A stretch of 64,000 bases of DNA from Hibiscus mutabilis. Taxonomy: Eukaryota; Streptophyta; Magnoliopsida; Malvales; Malvaceae. A model generated the notes under the pieces. The model made no database searches, was not told the DNA's origin, and saw only the letters and a list, made by a program, of their open reading frames with translations. The stretch lies in the NCBI GenBank assembly GCA_019671005.1, contig CM033745.1, forward strand, positions 40,097,834-40,161,833, given 5' to 3'. This document shows, in pieces, positions 57,194 through 64,000 of this stretch. The first letter of the stretch is position 1. Every line of letters starts with the position of its first letter. The position numbers and the translations under genes were made by a program.

Positions 57194-57818
57194 TTCATGT
57201 TTTGTTTATTCTACTGAACAATGTTGAATTACATTTCACTTTAACGTTGAACTACAATATGTTTAATTACATTTCACTTTAATGTTCTAGACTTAATTTC
57301 TATATTTATTTTTCAATTATATTCTTATTGGATGTGTTACAGGTTAAATTTGGTTAATAAATAAATAAAAATTATGGTTGGTAAAAGGCAGTAAGTTTAG
57401 CGGCATTTTAGGGAGAAAATGCCACCAAAATCACATAAAACTTATTGCAGCATTTGGATCAAAACTGCTGCTACAGAGTAATTAAATTGCATCGTTTGTA
57501 AAAAACACCTCTAAAGAACATGACACATTTGCGGCGTTTATTTTTATAAACGCCGCTATAGAGCAACATCTTTTGCGGCATTTTTAGGGAAAACTCCGCT
57601 AAATAGAAGATGTTAGCGGCATTTTAAATATCAAACGCCGCTATAGATTATGTACTTTAGCGGTAATTTCTGTGGACAAACGCCACTAACTCTTGCGGTT
57701 CTACTTCCAGCGACACTTTTTGCAACGCTTCCCTTAGCGCTAGGATGGTTTTTAGCGGTGCTAAGAAATGCCACTATAGGGCTAAAAAACTCCGCTAAAG
57801 ACCTATTTTGTTGTAGTG
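57194..57818 (+). mobile_element. CACTA element K, 3' end with subterminal repeats
   Basis: Continues K after the solo LTR. From 57396 to 57800 it is packed with TTTAGCGGC / GCCGCTAAA-type motifs in both orientations, often as hairpins such as GCGGCGTTT...AAACGCCGC near 57530-57558. It ends TTTTGTTGTAGTG at 57818, the complement of the classic CACTACAACAAAA terminal repeat. The 3-bp target copy would be TGT at 57819-57821. The left terminus was not found, so K is 5'-truncated. Confidence 0.8.
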
Positions 57819-57889
57819 TGTTAATGCGGTGCTCCATTACAAAAGGGTAAACTTGGCTAGATCCAAAAGTGTTCGGTGTGATTTTTGTT

Positions 57890-58238
57890 TATTCCCCAAG
57901 TAATGGGGCCCTTAAAATGAACTCACATGTATAACCAAATTTTAATTAAATTGTCACTTTAACTAGCAAATTTTGATAGTAATAAAAAATTGTAATCGAT
58001 TTGGTACCAAGTTTGGGCATTATGGGGGTGCGAACTCTTCCCCACACGAAACCGTCTCTTGAACCCAAAAAATTAAAAATTCTTGGTTGTTTTTTGGTGT
58101 CCGACTACCTAACACAAGTGACAGGTGGTTACTTCGATTTTTATTTCAAAAATAACGTTTTTAAAGAAATTCCCCCCAAATCATAATTTTTTAAGAAAAA
58201 TGAGAAACTTACAAATTTTTTAAAATTTAGTCGTTGAA
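57890..58238 (+). repeat. 5' LTR of Tat-like element F, 5' part missing
   Basis: GTAATCGATTTGGTACCAAG and the following GGGCATTATGGGGGTGCGAACTCTTCCCCAC block match, in reverse orientation, 34620-34670 in the LTR of E. The last about 170 bp match 59760-59940. The left boundary is unclear; 57822-57889 is unassigned. Confidence 0.65.
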
Positions 58239-58241
58239 GCA

Positions 58242-58259
58242 TGGCGATCTGCTGGGGAC
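58242..58259 (+). promoter_or_regulatory. Primer binding site of F, Arg tRNA type
   Basis: TGGCGATCTGCTGGGGAC, a degraded version of the Tat/Ogre PBS, three bases after the LTR end. Confidence 0.75.
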
Positions 58260-59181
58260 AAATATTTTTATAGTAAGAAATTCAAGCCTAAAGACATTTA
58301 TCATTCGTATTAATATTAAAAGTTGTGAGTTAAAGTAAAAATTAAATTAATATTTATTTATAAATACGAGCTTATTTTCACGCATTTAAAATTTGACATA
58401 TAATCCATCATTTAAGTGAGGGGAAAATATTATTGCCTTCGTGAGGATATTGATTCTCCGCATAGGAGTAGTAAGTACCTTCGAGGCTCATGTACCCTAT
58501 GTCTTCGTGGGAATATTGATTCTCCGCATAGACATAGGGGAATGGGTCCCCCTGAATTGAACCCGATTGAAAGAAGCCTATAATGGGTGATGATCGGGGG
58601 CCTTACTACCCTTAGTAGGAGATAGCAATGACAGATCGGGGACCTTACTACCCTTGGTAAAAGATAGCAAGGACAGTTCGGGTACCCTTTTAGTACCAAC
58701 TATCATGTAGCAAATATAAAAGCTCACTCCTTTAGAGCCATGCGGACCACCTGGAGAATTAGGTGACATGTCGTTAGGTTTAAGATCTTTTAACCTTCAA
58801 CTTTTTGGGAGCGATGAACATCTTTTCATGCGGATGTGATAAGAAGGCAATGCATCACTTCAAGGTTTTTCAATCATTGGGTTTTTGGGAGCAGTTAAAT
58901 CTTTTATTAACCTCACAATAAGAAAGTGGGATACCATTTTAAAGATCTTCTAACTTTTAGCTTTTTGGGAGCAATGGAAATCTTTTCCTACTGATGCAAT
59001 AAGAATGCAAGGCATAATTTTAAGGTTTTTTGGTCTTCACCTTTTTTGGAGCAGTGAAAATCTTCTGGTACTCTTGCAATAAGAAAGTAGGATACCATTT
59101 TAAATTTCTTCTATCCTTCAAATTATTGGGAGTGATGAACATCTTTTCATGCCAACGCGATTCGGGTTACAAATAGGGAAG
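58260..59181 (+). other. F internal remnant, non-coding
   Basis: About 0.9 kb. 58430-58720 resembles the leader of E and D in reverse orientation (TGATTCTCCGCATAG twice, CCTTACTACCCTT twice). After 58790 comes a four-fold degenerate repeat of CTTTTTGGGAGC-type units with ATCTTTT, at about 58801, 58884, 58965 and 59041, spaced near 80 bp. It ends AAATAGGGAAG, a weak polypurine tract. No gag or pol. Confidence 0.6.
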
Positions 59182-59940
59182 TGTGACAAAATTAGTGCTT
59201 TCGATCTTTGCTCTATTTTTGTTTTACAATAATGATTAAATAGGGGTAACTTTAATCACTAATTTTGTCCAGATTAATAACACAATCTTTGTATTTATAT
59301 TTATTTATTTTATTTTTATTTACTTTTATAATTAATAATAATATTATTAATTATTATATATATGTTTTACTAAATATTAAACCAAAAAATATTTTATTAG
59401 TGTCAATTAAATAGAAATGACCCAATTTAAATTAAATAAATAGTCCATCACATTAAGCCCAATATATATATAACATATATGGCCCAACTATAGCCCTAAC
59501 CATAATATTTGATAATAGAACCCTAACTCTACTTGTGTTTTTTGAGCATCCAAAGAAAAATAGTTTGATCAAATATGATCCAACGATCAAGATGAAAGGA
59601 GAACAAACCCCTAGGATTATCACTCACGAGTGCAGGTCACGCACAAGGACTCTTCGCCTCCCCCACTCGCACATGCAAGGCACCACCCAAGACCTTATGG
59701 CTTCCCATGTGAGAAACGTGTGACCAGAGACGTCTCCAGTTTTATTTGGTGTTTAGTCTATCTAACCCAAAAAAGTAAAAATCTCTGAGTTTTTTTGGTG
59801 TTTAGTCTACCTAACCCAAGTGACCGGTGACGTCTCCAACTTTATTTCAAAAATAATGTTTTTTAAAGAAATTTCCCCAAAATCGAAATTTATCAAGAAA
59901 AGTGAGAAACTTAAGAATTTTTTATAATTTAGTTGTTACA
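59182..59940 (+). repeat. 3' LTR of F, 759 bp
   Basis: Starts TGTGACAAAATTAG and ends GTTGTTACA. The last about 170 bp match the 5' copy. Contains a doubled TTTTTGGTGTTTAGTCTA segment (59735 and 59789). Much shorter than the LTRs of D and E, with AT-rich filler. Confidence 0.7.
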
Positions 59941-60157
59941 TATATGTATGTATAGATGCATAACATCTTTCCATTTCTTTGCTTCTTAATATTATATATA
60001 TATACATATGTTATATGTGGTATTTTACTATTCTAATATTTATATTATATGCACTATATTTATAATTTATAGTATTTGTATGAGCATTTCATTTCTACAA
60101 TAATATTTGACTTGATATTAAGGGATATTTTAATTATTTTGGGAATTAATTAAAAAC
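59941..60157. other. AT-rich spacer
   Basis: TATATATA-rich, no feature recognised. Confidence 0.4.
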
Positions 60158-60520
60158 TGATGTCGTGATGTATTCGGGTGTAATCTTTGTTGGTTATATC
60201 CCACATTGGGAGGGTAAATCCCTTGGGAATGGTATTTAAAGAGTTTTCCATGTCCTCTCTTGTTGAATAAAGTTAAACAACTCTCTCGCATGCGCACACC
60301 ACTGTCGTCCGACCAGTTTGGTTTGTGGTCATGGAAATACGTGTCTTTGACATGTCCGCACATGTTATATCTTTTTGGGGAAAATTCAGAATAATCTCTT
60401 CAGAATTGTTTTCAAAAAAATTGAAATGAGATTTCTTGAATGAATTATTAAAACTCAAACTTTTAGAATAAAATCAGAATTAATCTGTTGATTAATTCTT
60501 GATTCTTATCACCTAATTAA
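60158..60520 (+). repeat. 5' LTR of Copia element J (boundaries approximate)
   Basis: A short LTR-like block with TTATATCCCACATTGGGAGG, a motif typical of small Copia LTRs, and a TTGAATAAAG polyadenylation-like site at about 60264. The start near TGATGTCGTG is a guess. The partner LTR is outside the window. Confidence 0.45.
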
Positions 60521-60524
60521 CGAG

Positions 60525-60534
60525 TGGCATAGAG
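60525..60534 (+). promoter_or_regulatory. Degenerate primer binding site of J
   Basis: TGGCATAGAG in the context ACGAGTGG...AG, a shortened form of TGGTATCAGAG (initiator Met tRNA). Confidence 0.5.
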
Positions 60535-60857
60535 TTTTTCAGAATTCAATAGCATCTTGAGTTTTCTTTTTTCATACTTCTCTTTTATTCTTTTTGTGAG
60601 AAGAGCAATTCCATCACTGTCCACTTTGTTCTTCGGGTGTACGACTATTCAGAGCTACCGTGTTAACCTTGGGGGACAACCGCCTATAGTAGCGATTACA
60701 CATATCGAGGCAAAATTGTTTCTAAGGTAGTGGTTTATACCATGGCATGGTTTCTTTATCTTCCTTTTATATTGTTTAGTTTTAACCAGTCAGTGCTAAC
60801 AGTTTGATCTTGTAGTTATTTTACCAAAAATTCAGAAACAATTTCTATACTGCAAAA

Positions 60858-61780
60858 TGTCAAACTAGTGCCAAAGCTTGTTCCTTATCTGTCAAAGCTC
60901 GATGCACTCGATGAGACCAATTATTATAGGTGGTCCCAATGGATATTCATATTCTTCGAGCAACATGATCTTAACTATGTGTTGCTCAAACTGTCGCCTC
61001 AATCATCATCGACTCCATCATCCTTAGACGTTGCTTTCAACATTGTTAATGGTGACACCACTCCTACCCCTACAAGTGAAGTCCTTCAGCCTACAGTTGT
61101 TCTTTCTTCTACTTAGGTGTCCATCAACAAGCATGAAAAGGACAACAAAATTGTTCGTGGCTTTCTTTTTAGTCATATGTCGAACAAACTATTTGACATG
61201 TTTCTTAAGGAGAGAAGTTCAAAGGCCATATAGGACATGCTAGAGAAGAAGTATGGAGCCGATGATGCCAGAATAAAGAAGTACGTGGTTGGTGAGTGGC
61301 TCAAATTCCAAATGTTCGATGACAAGCTGATCATGGATCAAGTTCATGATTACGAGAAGCTAGTTTCCAACATCCTAGCCAAAGGCATGAAGATGTGAAA
61401 AGTCCTGCAAGAAAATGTCCTAATTGAGAAGCTACCCAAGTCTTGGTCTGACTACTACAACTCTTTGAAACACAAGAATATGGTGTTCACAATTGAGGAG
61501 CTAGTGAGCCACATGAAGATAGAAGAAGCCAACCGACTTAAGGATAAGTTGATTTCTTCTAATAATCTTTCTTTTAAGGTTAATATGGTTGAATTTGGGT
61601 CTGAATCAAGGTCCAAGTCTAATAAGTCCATAAGACGAGGTGGCCAAAAGCATAATGTCAAAACCAAAAAAATTGTCAACTTCAAGAAGCTTGCGAAGGA
61701 TAAGACTCCAAAAAAAGCCTTTCAATTGCTATGTGTGCAGACTTCAACAACGGTTAGATCGCCAGAATAAGAACAAACCA
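60858..61780 (+). pseudogene. Element J gag (Copia)
   Basis: Starts at MSN-like ATG 60858 or the Met at 60868 (MPKLVPYLSKLDALDETNYYRWSQW). NYYRWSQWIFIFFEQHDLNYVL is the Copia gag N-terminal motif. A stop lies at 61114. It continues KHEKDNKIVRGFLFSHMSN, DMLEKKYGADDARIKKYVVGEWLKFQMFDDKLIMDQVHDYEKLV and VLIEKLPKSWSDYYNSLKHKNM. The open part 61465-61770 ends in a basic tail (GGQKHNVKTKKIVNFKKLAKD). The zinc knuckle is reduced to CYVC after a frameshift at about 61715. About four lesions. RNA-binding capsid protein, non-functional. Confidence 0.82.
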
Positions 61781-62176
61781 CAACTAAACGTTGCTGAGAA
61801 TGCTGACGATATCATAGAGACTGTGGTTTCTGAAGTCAAACTGCTGGAAAACAACGATGAGTGGGTTGTAGACACTGGCACTTCTAGACATTTCTACACC
61901 AAACGAGAGTTGTTCACCAAGTTCAATGATGTGAAGAATGGTGATCAAGTGTACATGGGGAACTCTAACAGTTCAGAAGTGCTAGGCAAATGGAAAGTTT
62001 TACTAAAGTTGACATTCAGTAAAACTTTAGCCCTACATAATGTTCTGTATGTACCTGCCCTTCATAGAAATTTGATTAGTGGTGGATTACTCAACAAGAC
62101 GGTCGTTAACTGGTTATTGAAGAAGATAAACTTGTACTTTCCCAAAATTGGGTTTTTGTTGGGAAGAGCTTTTTGA
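61781..62176 (+). pseudogene. Element J protease
   Basis: Within the open frame 61640-62176: ENNDEWVVDTGTSRHFYTKRELFTKFNDV carries the retropepsin triplet Asp-Thr-Gly. VYMGNSNSSEVLGKWKVLLKLTFSKTLALHNVLYVPALHRNLISGGLL is the protease C-terminal fold. The usual Asp-Ser-Gly-Ala is Asp-Thr-Gly-Thr, still compatible with activity. The frame then stops at 62174. One of the better preserved domains of J. Confidence 0.82.
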
Positions 62177-62935
62177 ATGGATGTTTATTTATAATCAAAA
62201 CCTAGTTTAATGAAAGTAATAAAACCACCACTTCTATTTATATTGCTAAGACTCTGGATATGTGGCATACTAGATTAGGACACATAAACATTTTTTCTTT
62301 AAAGAAACTCATAAAAATGAACCTATTTCTTAATCTAGAAGGGAAAAGCTTTAACAAATGTGAGATTTGTGTAGAAGCCACGAATGGTAAACCTTCTTTT
62401 AAGACAGTTTCTAAGAGAAAAACTAGCATGTTAGAACTTATTCATTCTGATCTAGCAGACTTTAGAAACTCTAAAATTAAGGGAGGTACACACTAGTACA
62501 TTACCTTTGTAGATGACTTTTCAAGATATACAAAAGGTATATCTCCTTAGAACTAAAGATGAAGCTGAGAACTTCTTTCTTATTTATAAGGCAAAAGTTG
62601 AAAATTACCTTGATAGGAGAACAAAACGGCTTAGATCAGATAGAGGTGGTGAATACGGGTCTAATTTCCTTAAAGAGGTGTGTGAAAAGAATGACGTAAT
62701 TCATGAAACCTCTGCCCCTATTTTCCTCAACAAATGGTATAGTAGATAGGAAAAACATGATATTAAAGGAGATGACGAAATCTTTGTTATTAAGTTCTGG
62801 TTATCTGATAACATTTGGGGGGAAGCCATTTTATCATCAAATCACATATTAAACAGAGTACCTCATAATAAATTAGACTATACCCTATATGAGTTTTGGA
62901 AAGGTTAGGCACATAATTTGCAATAACTGAAAAGT
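62177..62935 (+). pseudogene. Element J integrase
   Basis: The open segment 62260-62496 has MWHTRLGHINIFSLKKLIKMNL and CEICVEATNGKPSF (zinc-binding HHCC), then LELIHSDLADFRNSKIKGG (first Asp). A stop at 62494 precedes YITFVDDFSRYT. RTKRLRSDRGGEYGSNFLKEVCEKNDVIHETSAP holds the second Asp (open 62513-62749). The Glu motif is degraded and followed by a frameshift. Remnants SDNIWGEAILSSNHILNRVPHNKLDYTLYEFWKG run to 62908. Inactive. Confidence 0.82.
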
Positions 62936-63330
62936 GTGGGGGTGTTTGGAAAAAGTTGGTTTTCTCGACTTTAAGAAGTTCACCATCGGTCCCAAAACTG
63001 TTGTGCAGTGTTTATCGGGTATGCTTCAAACAGTGTTGTACACATATTCATGTATCTACATGATTTCTATATTTATGAAACTAGGGATGTTGTGTTCTTT
63101 GGAGATATCTTTCCTTTAAATAAACCTAGTTTAAGTTTAGAAACACATGTAGAAAATCATGCCTCAACTTCTTTTGTTCCTTCCAAGGATACTCTAGAGA
63201 TAGAATTAGAGCCTAGAAGAAGTAAAAGATAAAGGGTAGTCTCTACCTTTGGTCCAGATTTCCTAATTTCCTTTATCTCTAAAATAAGTGACATAGACTC
63301 AATTTCTATTCCTATAGCTCAAACTTTCCT
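62936..63330 (+). pseudogene. J integrase-RT linker
   Basis: AVFIGYASNSVVHIFMYLHDF and RDVVFFGDIFPLNKPSLSLETHVENH (open 63008-63232) then LEPRRSKR, the conserved basic motif that precedes RT in Copia elements. Confidence 0.7.
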
Positions 63331-64000
63331 TTTAAATGAGGATCCAAAGTTGTATGATGAAGTTATAAGTTCAATTGACACTAGTTTCTGGAGAACTGCA
63401 ATAAATGATGAACTAGAGTCAATAATGTCTAATCACATGTGGTAGTTGATTGAATTGCCTAGAGGATTTAGACCTATTAACTCTAAGTAGGTCATCAGAA
63501 AGAAACTTAGACCCGATGGGTCAATCCATAAATATAAGGTGAGACTAGTAGTCAAAGGGTTCACTCAGAAGTTTGGTATAGACTTCTTTGAAACATACTC
63601 TCCTATCACAAAAATCTCAATGATCCATGCCTTGTTTACGATAGCGTCCATTCATAAGTTGCACGTACATCAAATGGAAGTAAAGACTACATTTTTGAAT
63701 AGAGGTATAGATGAGGAGACCTATATAGAGCAACCACCTGGTTTTGAGACATCTGGCATGGAAGGCAAAGTGTGTAGACTTAAAAAAGTTTCTTTATGGC
63801 CTTAAACAAGCTCCAAAATAGTGGTACGAGAAATTTCACAAAACCATTCTGAGTTTTGGTTTTATTGTAAATGGAGCGAATGCATGCGTGTATTCGAAAA
63901 TGTTTGGTACTGATTGCTTCATCATAAGCTTGTACGTTGATGGAATATTGATATTTAGTACTAACATTGAATGTAATACACCAAATCATGGCCTAGTAAC
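63331..64000 (+). pseudogene. Element J reverse transcriptase, YVDG active site, cut by window
   Basis: Frame pieces: EVISSIDTSFWRTAINDELESIMSNHMW-stop-LIELPRGFRPINSK, RKKLRPDGSIHKYKVRLVVKGFTQKFGIDFFETYSPI, IHKLHVHQMEVKTTFLN (first catalytic Asp of MDVK replaced by Glu), EETYIEQPPGFE. After 63805 a frameshift leads to the LKQAPK.WYEKF equivalent and to LYVDGILIFS: the YVDD box is YVDG (63933-63944). Two catalytic substitutions plus stops show that it is dead. RNase H and the 3' LTR lie beyond the window. Confidence 0.85.

Overview
This window looks like transposon-dense plant (eudicot) nuclear DNA. It is AT-rich and almost entirely made of decayed LTR retrotransposons, plus one CACTA DNA transposon and one hAT-type MITE. 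I see no convincing intact host gene and no tRNA or rRNA gene. The mix of Athila-like, Tat/Ogre-like (with a DUF7745-type first ORF), Tekay-like and SIRE-like elements would fit a Malvaceae genome such as cotton or a relative. That placement rests on remembered resemblance and is tentative.

Layout, with my element letters. 1-21117 is a nest. A (Athila-like Ty3/Gypsy, minus) occupies 6235-11575 and 20041-21117. Its 5' LTR is split by B (Athila-like, plus, 11576-20040, flanked by the 5-bp duplication GGGTG). Its integrase is cut at 6234/6235 by C (Tekay-like chromovirus, minus, 1-6234), which keeps gag and protease but has lost RT, RNase H and integrase. A itself probably sits inside D. 21123-36526 holds two Tat/Ogre-like units, D and E (both minus), in the unusual order internal-LTR-internal-LTR. 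E carries a hairpin minisatellite in its 3' untranslated part. 36527-38644 is the least element-like stretch: a 191-bp hAT MITE, telomere-like degenerate repeats and a few exon-like scraps.

38645-45615 is G (Athila-like, plus) with most of its integrase deleted. 46021-50064 is H (SIRE-like Ty1/Copia, plus), interrupted at 50065 by I (Athila-like, plus), of which only the 5' LTR and a gag remnant remain. 52415-57818 is the 3' part of a CACTA (En/Spm) element K, itself invaded by a 3.5-kb Tekay-like solo LTR S with a perfect 5-bp duplication. 57890-59940 is a short Tat-like derivative F (plus). 60158-64000 is Copia element J (plus), running out of the window.

Every polyprotein is broken by stops, frameshifts or lost catalytic residues, so the elements are relics. 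The most interesting signal is not coding. LTRs of unrelated superfamilies (C Gypsy, H Copia, G and I Athila, S Tekay) contain clusters of short degenerate palindromes. In C, H and G these mostly come in pairs about 19-21 bp apart, and C and H share the same core, GTATCGATAC. The E minisatellite also encodes hairpins whose stems covary. These are the candidates for an undescribed regulatory or recombination module.
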